From: Pseudanabaena sp. lw0831
GTDB taxonomy: Bacteria > Cyanobacteriota > Cyanobacteriia > Pseudanabaenales > Pseudanabaenaceae
DNA length: 64,000 bases
NCBI RefSeq assembly: GCF_016584665.1
Contig: NZ_BBJB01000054.1
Location: 32,204-96,203, forward strand
Reading direction: 5' to 3'
Shown here: positions 24,628 through 32,716 of the stretch, one piece after another
Layout: each line of letters opens with the position of its first letter
How positions within the stretch are numbered: the stretch's first letter is position 1
Notes under the pieces: model-generated
What the model was told of the DNA's origin: nothing
Database searches by the model: none
Seen by the model: only the letters and a program-made list of their open reading frames with translations
Program-made: the position numbers and the translations under genes

Positions 24628-24654
24628 GAGAGGCGGCACGAAGTGCCGCCTCTC
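24628..24654 (+). terminator. 12-bp hairpin, triloop GAA
   Basis: GAGAGGCGGCAC-GAA-GTGCCGCCTCTC, 11 nt after the stop of the membrane-protein gene. Confidence 0.7.
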
Positions 24655-24686
24655 AGTGATAATTGCTGGTGCAAATGCGCGACAAT

Positions 24687-24713
24687 GAAATGCCGTGAGA
24701 ATTGCGGCATTTC
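24687..24713 (+). promoter_or_regulatory. Leader hairpin before csaB
   Basis: GAAATGCCG and CGGCATTTC pair around a 9-nt loop, followed by CTAAAAAATATTTG. It ends 24 nt before the csaB ATG and may affect csaB expression. Confidence 0.4.
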
Positions 24714-24737
24714 TAAAAAATATTTGGGACAATAAAT

Positions 24738-25778
24738 ATGCGACGTGCGGTTTTATGTGGATATTACGGAATGGGGAATGGTGGTGATGAGGCTTTGCTT
24801 GCCACGCTGCTGCAAATGCTCCCTAATGATGTCCAACCGCTTGTATTGTCTGCCACACCGAGGGCTACCGAAAATTTACATCAGGTCGAAGCTAGCGATC
24901 GCTACTCAGTATTTGCATTGATTAATGAACTAAGGAGATCTGATTTATTTATTTGGGGCGGGGGCAGCTTGATGCAAGATGCCACTAGTGCGAGAAATCC
25001 GATTTATTACGGTGGCATCATGGGCTTAGCGCAGGGGATGGGCTTGCAAACGATCGCTTGGGCGCAAGGGGTCGGACCACTCAAGCGCAAGTTGAGTAAA
25101 TGGATCGCCAGACGCACTTTTCAGCGATGTACATCGGTGTCCGTGCGCGATCGCCAATCGGCACAATTATTAGCAGATTGGCAAATTGAGAGTGTGATTG
25201 CCCCTGATCCTGTATGGGCTTTGGATGCAACTCCAATTAACATGTATCGTGATTTATCAAAACCCCGTGTTGCTGTGGTTTTGCGATCGCATCCTGCACT
25301 AACGACCTGTCGCCTTGCGACAATTACTGAGGCTTTGCAAAAGTTGCAGAATCAAACTAATGCTGAAATTTTGTTGATCCCATTTCAGCCATCCCAAGAT
25401 AAGGCGATCGCCCAAGCAATTTGTGATTCGCTTAATGAAAAGCTTCCAAATCGCAGCCAAATCATCATGCAAAAAGATCCCCGCCGACTCAAGGGGATTT
25501 TTAGCGGTGTCGATTTGACGATCGCTATGCGTTTGCATGGACTGATTATGGCAGCGGCTGAGGGCTGCCATTGTTCGGCAATTAGCTACGATCCAAAAGT
25601 TTCTTATTTAATGCAAGATCTAGGAATCTCTGGTTGGGAATTAGAAGATTTACCAGAAGATTCTCAGTTGATTGCTGATGCTTGGATTCATAATCTCGAA
25701 AATCAAGATCCCACCTTAAGCGATCGGGTACAGCAACTCAAACAACAAGCTTTGATTCACCAAAAAATATTCGGTTAG
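24738..25778 (+). CDS. csaB: Polysaccharide pyruvyl transferase CsaB
   Basis: CsaB adds ketal-linked pyruvate to a cell-wall polysaccharide, to which S-layer-homology proteins bind. The start RRAVLCGYYGMGNGGDEALL is the family signature; LFIWGGGSLMQD, MGLAQGMGLQTIAWAQGVGP and IAMRLHGLIMAAAEGCH are further motifs. Length 346 fits. The gene ends in TAG followed by a second TAG, so TAG is a normal stop in this genome. Context gives no partner, though a surface-protein cluster lies 16 kb away. Confidence 0.93.
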   Translation: MRRAVLCGYYGMGNGGDEALLATLLQMLPNDVQPLVLSATPRATENLHQVEASDRYSVFALINELRRSDLFIWGGGSLMQDATSARNPIYYGGIMGLAQGMGLQTIAWAQGVGPLKRKLSKWIARRTFQRCTSVSVRDRQSAQLLADWQIESVIAPDPVWALDATPINMYRDLSKPRVAVVLRSHPALTTCRLATITEALQKLQNQTNAEILLIPFQPSQDKAIAQAICDSLNEKLPNRSQIIMQKDPRRLKGIFSGVDLTIAMRLHGLIMAAAEGCHCSAISYDPKVSYLMQDLGISGWELEDLPEDSQLIADAWIHNLENQDPTLSDRVQQLKQQALIHQKIFG

Positions 25779-25805
25779 TAGGGTGGGCATTGCCCACCTT
25801 ACTAA
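25775..25805 (+). terminator. 15-bp hairpin spanning the csaB stop
   Basis: TTAGTAGGGTGGGCA and TGCCCACCTTACTAA pair with one mismatch and a 1-nt gap. The left arm contains the TAG stop of csaB. Confidence 0.65.
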
Positions 25806-25879
25806 TTTCTTGTGTACATCGAATTGTGATAACTTAGAGTACTGTAAACATTTTAGAAATATTTTCGAGAGATATTTTC

Positions 25880-25918
25880 GGCAACGAGCAAAAACTCCTC
25901 GCTCCTCGAAATGTTGCC
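25880..25918 (+). promoter_or_regulatory. Structured leader upstream of tsf
   Basis: GGCAAC (25880-25885) pairs with GTTGCC (25913-25918), and inside them GAGC (25886-25889) pairs with GCTC (25901-25904). It lies 28 nt before the tsf ATG. A translational control element is possible but not shown. Confidence 0.35.
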
Positions 25919-25946
25919 CTAGAAATCCAAAACAAGCTTACTTAAT

Positions 25947-26546
25947 ATGGCAGACATTACAACCCAACAAATTCAAGAGCTACGTGCGAGAACTGGCGCA
26001 GGTATCAAAGACTGTAAAGCAGCGCTCGTTGACTCCAGTGGTGATTTTACCAAGGCAACCGAATACCTAAGACAAAAGGGGCTAGCCTCTGCTGTTAAAA
26101 AAGCAAGCCGTGAAGCATCTGAAGGAATCGTCCATAGTTATATTCACTTTGGCAGCCGCATTGGTGTGCTAGTCGAAGTTAACTGCGAAACTGATTTTGT
26201 GGCGCGTCGTGAAGAACTTAAAGAACTAGCTGATAGCGTAGCCAAGCAAATTGCTGCTTGCCCTAACGTGGAATATGTCAGTGTTGCAGATATTCCTGCT
26301 GCTTTTGTGGAAAATGAAAAGCAAATCGAAGCGGGTAAAGATGACTTGGCTAGTAAGCCTGCTGCTATTCGCGAGAAGATTGTACTTGGTCGCATCGAAA
26401 AGCGCCTGAAAGAATTGTGCTTACTCGATCAGCCTTTCATCAAAGATCAAAGCATCACCGTTGATGAATTGGTTAAACTAACCGGTACTAAGCTTAACGA
26501 AAATGTTAAAATTCGTCGCTTTGTGCGCTTTGTTGTTGGTGAATAA
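25947..26546 (+). CDS. tsf: Elongation factor Ts
   Basis: Guanine-nucleotide exchange factor for EF-Tu. The start MADITTQQIQELRARTGAGI, the motif KDCKAAL and TDFVAR are all diagnostic. At 199 residues it is of the short cyanobacterial type. Usually rpsB lies immediately upstream; here the upstream gene is csaB and the intervening 168 nt does not encode S2, so tsf has its own promoter and a structured leader. Start ATG at 25947. Confidence 0.96.
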   Translation: MADITTQQIQELRARTGAGIKDCKAALVDSSGDFTKATEYLRQKGLASAVKKASREASEGIVHSYIHFGSRIGVLVEVNCETDFVARREELKELADSVAKQIAACPNVEYVSVADIPAAFVENEKQIEAGKDDLASKPAAIREKIVLGRIEKRLKELCLLDQPFIKDQSITVDELVKLTGTKLNENVKIRRFVRFVVGE

Positions 26547-26567
26547 TCAAAAAAATTCGTTTTTTGC

Positions 26568-26627
26568 AGCGCCTACGGCGCTATATGTAAGGATATGCGG
26601 CGCGAAGCGCCGCATATCCTTACATAT
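26568..26627 (+). terminator. Tandem hairpins after tsf
   Basis: First AGCGCC-TAC-GGCGCT (26568-26582), then immediately a perfect 21-bp stem 26583-26603/26607-26627 around GAA, core ATGCGGCGC-GAA-GCGCCGCAT. They start 22 nt after the tsf stop. Confidence 0.75.
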
Positions 26628-26671
26628 TTAGCAACGCCCAAAAATGAAAAAGAAAAATAGTGTGAACTGCG

Positions 26672-27271
26672 ATGCTGGTGCGTATTGATAAAGATATTCA
26701 AAATATCCAACAGGCGATCGCAGATGCGATCAGTCGTATCGATGTTATTCATATTGAGTATTCACAGGCGATCGCTCAGGCTGTCCAGCAACAAATTTTG
26801 CTCACAGTTTTTAAGTTTTGCACCCAAAAATGTCCTGATGCATTTCTAGCTCTATCATTGTCAGCGCGGCAAAATTTGCAAGACGCACTGCGGCAGAGGA
26901 TCAAATTGCTCTGTGAGCAGATGCAAAAAACTCTCGAAGAATGCGATCGCGACAGTCGCACCAATCAAGAAAATCTCGATACCCTGCTTAGTAATCTCCT
27001 CAACAAAAGCATGGAGACACTGAACCAGCTTTTGGTCGAGCATAAAGTTTTAAATCCTGAAGACAACAAGACTAAAGATGATAAAAATGCACAGATGAGT
27101 ATTCGTCTTGCTGAAATTGAGTTTACCGATCGCAAGGTCATGTCGCATCGAGGCGAGTTGCGTGTTTTATCGGCAAGGCTAGCGCATTTGCACAATGAGC
27201 TAGAGAAAAAATATCAACAAAAGACGATCGCCGAAGCCGAATTAGCATGGCGATCGGCATGGGTGGAATAA
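26672..27271 (+). CDS. Coiled-coil protein translationally coupled to a SUI1 factor
   Basis: Mostly helical, 199 residues, with charged heptads (AEIEFTDRKVMSHRGELRVL; LHNELEKKYQQK). No signal or membrane helix. The stop TAA overlaps the ATG of the next gene (TAATG at 27269-27273), so the two are translated together, suggesting a role near translation initiation or RNA. Family not recognised. Confidence 0.8.
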   Translation: MLVRIDKDIQNIQQAIADAISRIDVIHIEYSQAIAQAVQQQILLTVFKFCTQKCPDAFLALSLSARQNLQDALRQRIKLLCEQMQKTLEECDRDSRTNQENLDTLLSNLLNKSMETLNQLLVEHKVLNPEDNKTKDDKNAQMSIRLAEIEFTDRKVMSHRGELRVLSARLAHLHNELEKKYQQKTIAEAELAWRSAWVE

Positions 27272-27597
27272 TGACAAAAAATCGTGTAGTTTATCGTGAG
27301 TTTGGTGCACCTGAGGAAGATGATTCAGAAAATAATGTGGTTGATTTACCGCCGCAGCAACAAAATCCTCGGATTCAAGTAACACGCAGAGGCAAGGGTG
27401 GCAAGACCGTAACTGAGGTGACAGAATTTCAGACTACAACTGAGAATTTGGCAAAGCTGACTAAGCAGTTAAAAAATCAATGCGGTACTGGCGGCACATC
27501 GAAGGATCAAGCGATCGAGATTCAGGGCGATTGCAGTCAGAAAATTTTGCAGATTTTACTAGGCTTAGGTTACAAAGCCAAAATAAGCGGTAAATAA
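27271..27597 (+). CDS. SUI1/eIF1-like translation initiation factor (YciH family)
   Basis: The C-terminal about 85 residues hold the SUI1 fold: RIQVTRRGKGGKTVTEVTEF, then LTKQLKNQCGTGGTSKDQAI and ILLGLGYKAKISGK. Bacterial YciH can influence start-codon selection and mRNA choice, acting on the small subunit. I start it at the ATG at 27271, within the upstream stop codon; an in-frame ATG at 27247 is less likely. The stop lies in an inverted repeat shared with the convergent Uma2 gene. Confidence 0.88.
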   Translation: MTKNRVVYREFGAPEEDDSENNVVDLPPQQQNPRIQVTRRGKGGKTVTEVTEFQTTTENLAKLTKQLKNQCGTGGTSKDQAIEIQGDCSQKILQILLGLGYKAKISGK

Positions 27598-27636
27598 TAA
27601 AGATGGCGCTTTGCACACTCTTTTTATTTACCGCTT
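27585..27636. terminator. Degenerate inverted repeat joining two convergent gene ends
   Basis: Outer arms AAGCGGTAAATAA (27585-27597) and TTATTTACCGCTT (27624-27636) are perfect 13-bp mirrors; the inner part (GGCGCTTTGCAC) is decayed. The left arm is the end of the SUI1 gene and the right arm the end of the Uma2 gene, including both stops. Confidence 0.6.
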
Positions 27637-28167
27637 TAAACAACTGAATATCTCATTTGGAGTTAGTTGCAATGATATCCCATCTAAAAAAATTAGAGGA
27701 TCGTCACCGCTAACAAGTTGGAGTGGCTGATCTGGGAGAAAAAGCATGATTACTTCTTCTTGGCTGTCAATTAACCAACCGAGTTTTGAACCTTCAGCCA
27801 GACAAGCTTGAATTTTTGTGACTAGTTTTGTTGTGCTTTGATCAGTCGAGAGAATCTCAATTAGCCAATCTGGAGCGCCCTGAATTGCAGAATTATCCAA
27901 AGGTATGCGGCTCTTGTGAATGATAGTTATGTCTGGAACAACAGAGTTTTTGCTCAAGATACAGCGCAGTTCTGGAAAAGCTTCGTAGGTGCTATTAGTA
28001 TTGTCGATCGCTCTAACTAAATACTTTTGCAAAAGGCTGTGGTAAAAAGTAGGCATTGGCTTTTGCAATACTTGACCGTTAAGAAATTCCCAAGCTGGAG
28101 ATTCTTCAATATTGGGAAGTTGAGAAAACTCACCTAAGGTGACTGGATGAAGGGCTGCTAAAACCAT
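27628..28167 (-). CDS. Uma2 family protein (PD-(D/E)XK fold)
   Basis: Second Uma2 gene of the window. The core is SVVPDITIIHKSRIP, then APDWLIEILSTDQST and KIQACLAEGSKLGWLIDSQ. Length 179 is usual. No coiled-coil tail, unlike the copy at 7076. Function unknown. Start ATG at 28167. Convergent with the SUI1 gene. Confidence 0.85.
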   Translation of the reverse strand: MVLAALHPVTLGEFSQLPNIEESPAWEFLNGQVLQKPMPTFYHSLLQKYLVRAIDNTNSTYEAFPELRCILSKNSVVPDITIIHKSRIPLDNSAIQGAPDWLIEILSTDQSTTKLVTKIQACLAEGSKLGWLIDSQEEVIMLFLPDQPLQLVSGDDPLIFLDGISLQLTPNEIFSCLKR

Positions 28168-28222
28168 AAGCCACTTATCTCAAGACTAACAATCTAAACT
28201 TTATCACATCCAAAGTAAAAGC

Positions 28223-28257
28223 AAAGTAAAGGTGTTGCTTTGCAACACCTTTACTTT
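28223..28257 (-). terminator. 16-bp hairpin spanning the ackA stop
   Basis: Arms AAAGTAAAGGTGTTGC (28223-28238) and mirror (28242-28257), loop TTT. The right arm contains the ackA stop codon. Confidence 0.75.
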
Positions 28258-29459
28258 AAATTCCAACATTCACGGGCAATTTCCCAATCTTCTTGGGTGT
28301 GAATCACTAAAACTCTGACTGCCGAATCAGGTGCAGCAATATCTACATCAAGTAATCTTTGCTTGTTTTTATCTAAATCTAGTTTCAGTCCCAAAAACTC
28401 AAATCCTGCACAAGCAGCGGCTCTGACTGCGGGAGCATTTTCACCAACGCCTGCGGTGAATACTAAGGCATCTAATCCGCCGAGACTTGCTAGCATTGAG
28501 CCAATATGCGATCGCAGGCTATGCACATATACATCAAAGGCTAATTGCGCTTGTGTGCTACCTTCAGCGATCGCCTTAAGAATTGGACGTAGATCCGCCG
28601 AAATCCCTGAAACTCCTAACAAACCTGATTCGCGATTAAGTATGCGATCGAGTTTCTCCACATCCATATCAGGTTGACGCAACAAATGAATGAGAATTCC
28701 TGCATCAATGGAACCAGAACGACTTCCCATTACTAAACCTTCGAGGGGAGTAAATCCCATTGTCGTGTCAATACTTTGACCATTACGAATTGCGGCGAGC
28801 GAACATCCATTTCCCAAATGACAGGTAATCAGGCGTAAGTCTTCGATATTGCGATTGAGGATTTGGGCGGTGCGATCGCGACAATATTGATGACTAATGC
28901 CATGAAATCCATAGCGACGAATCCCTTGTTCTGTATATTTTGTAGGGATCGCATAGGTATAGGCCGCAGGTGATAAATGTGCATGAAAAGCGGTATCGAA
29001 TACAGCAACTTGTGGAATATTTCCAAATAGTTTTTCGGTAGCATTAATTCCTTCTAAATTGGCAGGATTATGTACGGGTGCAAATAAAGCTAATTTGGCG
29101 ATCGCATCTTTCACCTCATCATTAATAAGCGTACTTTGGCGATATTCTGCACCACCATGCACGACACGATGACCGATGATATCTACTTCTGATGGGCTTT
29201 TGAGAACTGGAGTTTCTCCGCTCCACAAAGTTTCGAGCATATGCGCGATAATCTCAGGGCGAGAAGTGGCGGAGATTTCTTCTTCGAGAACTTCCCCATG
29301 TTGTGGTTTAACCTTAATTTCCGCAAATCCTTCATGGTGTGTCCAGTCGATGCTTGCTTCCCAAATTGGTTCAGGCGGCGTGTCAGGCAGCACATCTTCT
29401 AAATCATACAGACAACTTTTTTGGCTGCTCGATCCTGCATTCAGAACTAGTATCTTCAT
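28251..29459 (-). CDS. ackA: Acetate kinase
   Basis: Converts acetyl phosphate and ADP to acetate and ATP. MKILVLNAGSSSQKS is the ASKHA N-terminal signature; HRVVHGGAEYRQSTLI, FDTAFHA and GFHGISHQY are further hallmarks. Length 402 fits. Together with xfp at 35540 it would complete the phosphoketolase-acetate route. It lies 10 nt downstream of the TPR gene on the same strand and may be co-transcribed with the ATPase/TPR pair. Start ATG. Confidence 0.96.
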   Translation of the reverse strand: MKILVLNAGSSSQKSCLYDLEDVLPDTPPEPIWEASIDWTHHEGFAEIKVKPQHGEVLEEEISATSRPEIIAHMLETLWSGETPVLKSPSEVDIIGHRVVHGGAEYRQSTLINDEVKDAIAKLALFAPVHNPANLEGINATEKLFGNIPQVAVFDTAFHAHLSPAAYTYAIPTKYTEQGIRRYGFHGISHQYCRDRTAQILNRNIEDLRLITCHLGNGCSLAAIRNGQSIDTTMGFTPLEGLVMGSRSGSIDAGILIHLLRQPDMDVEKLDRILNRESGLLGVSGISADLRPILKAIAEGSTQAQLAFDVYVHSLRSHIGSMLASLGGLDALVFTAGVGENAPAVRAAACAGFEFLGLKLDLDKNKQRLLDVDIAAPDSAVRVLVIHTQEDWEIARECWNLK

Positions 29460-29469
29460 TTGTACCTTG

Positions 29470-31320
29470 TTATGGCGATTTTTTACTTAAACTTAACTGC
29501 TCACTTAATTTGTTTATATTCTCTCTAAACTTCTGTGTGATGGGATGATCATCACCTAATGTCGTAATTGCGATCGCAAGTGCATCTTCGTATAAAGGCT
29601 CAGCTTCAGCAAAACGTCCTTGGGCTTTGTAAAGTCCCGCTAGATTATTTAAGCTGCCAGCAACATCAGGATGATTATCGCCTAGTAGTTTCTGACGGAT
29701 TTTCAAAGCGTCTACTAAATATGCTTCTGCTTCGGTTAGGCGATCTTGAGAATAATAGAGTAAGGCTAGGTTGTTTACACTAGTCGCAATATCAGGATTT
29801 GTATCGCTCAATAATTTTAATTGAATACCTAGAGCTTGCTGGTAATAAGATTCTGCTTCAATGAATTTGCCTTGTTCAGAATAAAGTAAGCCTAAATTAT
29901 TTAGGCTTACTGCAACATCAGCATGAGAACCTCCAAATGCCTTAATACGAATTTTTAGAGCTTTTTTATATGTTTGTTCTGCTTCTACATATTTTCCTTG
30001 CGCATGATATGTGCCTGCGAGAAAATTCATTGTTGAAGCATAGGTTGTAATATCAGTATCTTTGCCATCTTCATAAATTGCTAAGGATTGATTGTAGAGC
30101 TTAACTGCTGCTTCATAATGTCCTTGTGAGTGCTCAATTCCTGCTAGATTGTTTAAACGAATAATCGCATCAGAGTAGTTTCCTTGTGCTTGCAAAATAT
30201 CTAAAGCTTCAGAGTAAAGCTGCTTGGCTTGTTCAAATTCCCCTTGAGATTCATATAGACTTCCTAGCTTAGCTAGTGAGTTGTCTAGTCCATTTCTTAA
30301 ATCTAACTCTCTTCTGAGAGTAATCGCGTTCTGAAGATATTGAATCGCTATATCTTGTTCTGTTTTATAAATTTGGGGTTTGCCACTAGCCAGTCTCTTC
30401 ACGTAAATTTCTGCAAGACCCTCATATAAGCCAACGAGGCGCGAACTTTTATTATCTAATTCTTCATCTATAAGTCCTTTAAATATTTTTATCCTAAAAG
30501 CCTCACCTTCATCATCAGGCATTTTGAAAGTACTGATTTGCAAATCTAGGTACTGAGAAATCTCTTTTAATGAAGCCTTTTTAAAAATATTGACAAAAGT
30601 ATTTATTTCAGACACTTTTGTGGTGTTAGTTTGAATAGAATTGGATGTTGAATGTCTTGCATTATCTATTATGTCATTAGCGAAGTTTGCGATGTTTGCA
30701 CCTTGCAAGTTGTTCGTAATTTGTATTTCGATTTTATTGCCCATTAACTTGTCGCCCATTATTACGTTATCTCCTGATCCATGTTGATAAAGCTTAGAGA
30801 AATTTTTTATGGAGTAATAAAATACACCTTTGCGCCAACTCCAAAAATCAGGTGCTTGTTTAATGAGACTGTTTAGGATTTGATTATTTACCCACAGAAC
30901 AATTGGATAATGGAATTCGCGTAATGCTTCTCTTGTCCATTGCAAATAGCCGAAGAAAATCTCTTGCTCTGATCGCTCTTCACCTAGTCTTAGGAAATAA
31001 AGCTCTTCTGTACCAGTTACAGTGATAATCGCCTTGCTGTTTTTCTGAAGATAATCATCGGATTGGATAAGCTGTGCGATCGCTGCTCTTAAACTCGGTT
31101 CTTTTCGATCGAGAGTTACACGATAGGGTCGTGTTTCTGGCTGCAATTCAGTTTCGTAGCGGTCGATAATTTGGTTGCGAAAGTTGACATCATCACATAC
31201 TGCGATTAGTAAACTGAGCTTGCCAACGCTTGCTTCAATGGAGACTATCAGATCGTCATAGTTATCTTCATTGAGATCGGTCGAATTTTCTGAATTTGGT
31301 AAATCTACTAGATCGGTCAT
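29470..31320 (-). CDS. TPR protein paired with a P-loop ATPase
   Basis: Residues about 20-175 form a globular domain (LIVSIEASVGKLSLLIAVCD, LRLGEERSEQEIFFGYLQW, FHYPIVLWVNN, APDFWSWRKGVFYY) without a Walker A. A linker MGDKLMGNKIEIQ follows, resembling GDK linkers of cyanobacterial STAND proteins. From about 310 onward are kinesin-light-chain-like TPRs (VAVSLNNLGLLYSEQGKF, VAGSLNNLAGLYKAQGRF). Nine nt separate it from the upstream ATPase gene, so they form one unit. Likely sensor/adaptor and ATPase. No function known. Confidence 0.8.
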   Translation of the reverse strand: MTDLVDLPNSENSTDLNEDNYDDLIVSIEASVGKLSLLIAVCDDVNFRNQIIDRYETELQPETRPYRVTLDRKEPSLRAAIAQLIQSDDYLQKNSKAIITVTGTEELYFLRLGEERSEQEIFFGYLQWTREALREFHYPIVLWVNNQILNSLIKQAPDFWSWRKGVFYYSIKNFSKLYQHGSGDNVIMGDKLMGNKIEIQITNNLQGANIANFANDIIDNARHSTSNSIQTNTTKVSEINTFVNIFKKASLKEISQYLDLQISTFKMPDDEGEAFRIKIFKGLIDEELDNKSSRLVGLYEGLAEIYVKRLASGKPQIYKTEQDIAIQYLQNAITLRRELDLRNGLDNSLAKLGSLYESQGEFEQAKQLYSEALDILQAQGNYSDAIIRLNNLAGIEHSQGHYEAAVKLYNQSLAIYEDGKDTDITTYASTMNFLAGTYHAQGKYVEAEQTYKKALKIRIKAFGGSHADVAVSLNNLGLLYSEQGKFIEAESYYQQALGIQLKLLSDTNPDIATSVNNLALLYYSQDRLTEAEAYLVDALKIRQKLLGDNHPDVAGSLNNLAGLYKAQGRFAEAEPLYEDALAIAITTLGDDHPITQKFRENINKLSEQLSLSKKSP

Positions 31321-31329
31321 GATATTTCC

Positions 31330-32643
31330 TCATCTCTCTTTGAGAAGATCGGCAACAATCGGATGGACATCGTACCAAAGTTTGCCGTTGAGATATTCTA
31401 GAATGTATAAGCCATGCAACAAATCGCGGAACCTCTGATCGCCAGGATCGTTAGGCTTAAACTCAATGTAGGTGTTTTCCAAGATCTCATAATCAGCATT
31501 GCCAATCCTCGTATCGAAATCAATCCGAAACTTGTTTAAGGCTTCCGCTAAAACCTTATTATTAATTTTAATATTGGTGTCTTCAGAATTGCGGCGGACT
31601 AAGCGTAGGCAAATACGACAACATTCATTGGCGATCCGAATCACTTCCCGCAAGACTCCGCCACTGTAAATAATAATTCTTTCAGCAGTCTCAGGTTCCA
31701 CAAGTTCAGAATTAATCCGTTTGGCTAAGACTTCCTGAAGTGTTGCAAGTGGTCTAGGCTGAGGTTTTGCCCCCGTTTCTCGGCGTTCGCCTTTCTTAAA
31801 TAGCTTAGAAACTGACATCTGCACGATTTGGTTATTTGTCTCCGTTTGGATAGTAGCGGCTAGTCCCACTTCACGCAATGCAGAAATTGGCACAGTGAGG
31901 ATAATCCGAAAATTGGGCTGAAAGAGAGCTTTAATATGGCTTTGGTAGATTTCTTTGGCAACTGCGAGATCGAGCTTATCTAAGTCGTCAATGATGACAA
32001 GGACTTGACGTTTTTCAGTTGAGGCTTCAATAACGGCGGCAATTTCATTAATGGTTGCCACTAAATCGGAAACATTGCGAATGAACTCTTGCTTAATTTC
32101 ATCACGGATTTTCGCTTCAGTTCTCAATTTCCCAGTAATGATTTTAAATAGATCGAAGCCCGCCGATACTTCTGCTCCAAACTCTTCAGTTTCAGTGCGT
32201 GTTCGTTTGGCAAACCATTTATAGAAAGAATCCTTTAGTGACGATTTAATTTTAACTTGCTGGTTTTCTGCTTCTTCCATCAGTTTGACAGCGATCGCAA
32301 ACAAAATATTAATATGATTAACATCTGACATTTCGATCATATCGGAGATGGAGAAAAATACCACAAAGTAGCGATCGCGCATCTGGCGACTAAACTCAGC
32401 TAGTAAGGTGGACTTACCACAACCCCGATGTCCCGTAAATACGATCTTGCCATCACCGCTAGGGCTATCTTCGACGAGTTGTTCTAGCTCTTCAAGTGCT
32501 TCGCCGCCATAGTCCACCAGAAAGTTATCTAGCTCTTCCTGCTCTAGCAATGGCAATATTTCTAGATTGTTATAGGCTTCACGAAATGACGCGAGGAGAT
32601 CTTTGCTTGCTGGTTGGTTAGAGGCTGGGTTGGGGCTAGACAT
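31330..32643 (-). CDS. STAND/KAP-like P-loop ATPase
   Basis: Walker A GHRGCGKSTLLAEF at residues about 73-86 and Walker B VLVIIDDLDKLD at about 214-225, followed by an arginine-finger-like region and a helical lid. The middle holds a charged helical insertion (WFAKRTRTETEEFGAEVSAG). The C-terminus reads LHGLYILEYLNGKLWYDVHP, as in small winged-helix ends of this class. Signal-transduction or defence ATPases have such folds, but the target is not visible. First gene of the pair with the TPR protein. ATG start at 32643. Confidence 0.8.
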   Translation of the reverse strand: MSSPNPASNQPASKDLLASFREAYNNLEILPLLEQEELDNFLVDYGGEALEELEQLVEDSPSGDGKIVFTGHRGCGKSTLLAEFSRQMRDRYFVVFFSISDMIEMSDVNHINILFAIAVKLMEEAENQQVKIKSSLKDSFYKWFAKRTRTETEEFGAEVSAGFDLFKIITGKLRTEAKIRDEIKQEFIRNVSDLVATINEIAAVIEASTEKRQVLVIIDDLDKLDLAVAKEIYQSHIKALFQPNFRIILTVPISALREVGLAATIQTETNNQIVQMSVSKLFKKGERRETGAKPQPRPLATLQEVLAKRINSELVEPETAERIIIYSGGVLREVIRIANECCRICLRLVRRNSEDTNIKINNKVLAEALNKFRIDFDTRIGNADYEILENTYIEFKPNDPGDQRFRDLLHGLYILEYLNGKLWYDVHPIVADLLKER

Positions 32644-32716
32644 TTGGTTGTGTTTTTGTGCAAAAACTTGGTTACTATTATGACATCTCTATAGCAGTCG
32701 GTGCGTGGTGTCAAGG

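Noticed and set aside
25783..26070. Frame overlapping the tsf start
   Set aside because: It covers the tsf leader and first codons in another frame; tsf is certain and no rpsB-like sequence is present.
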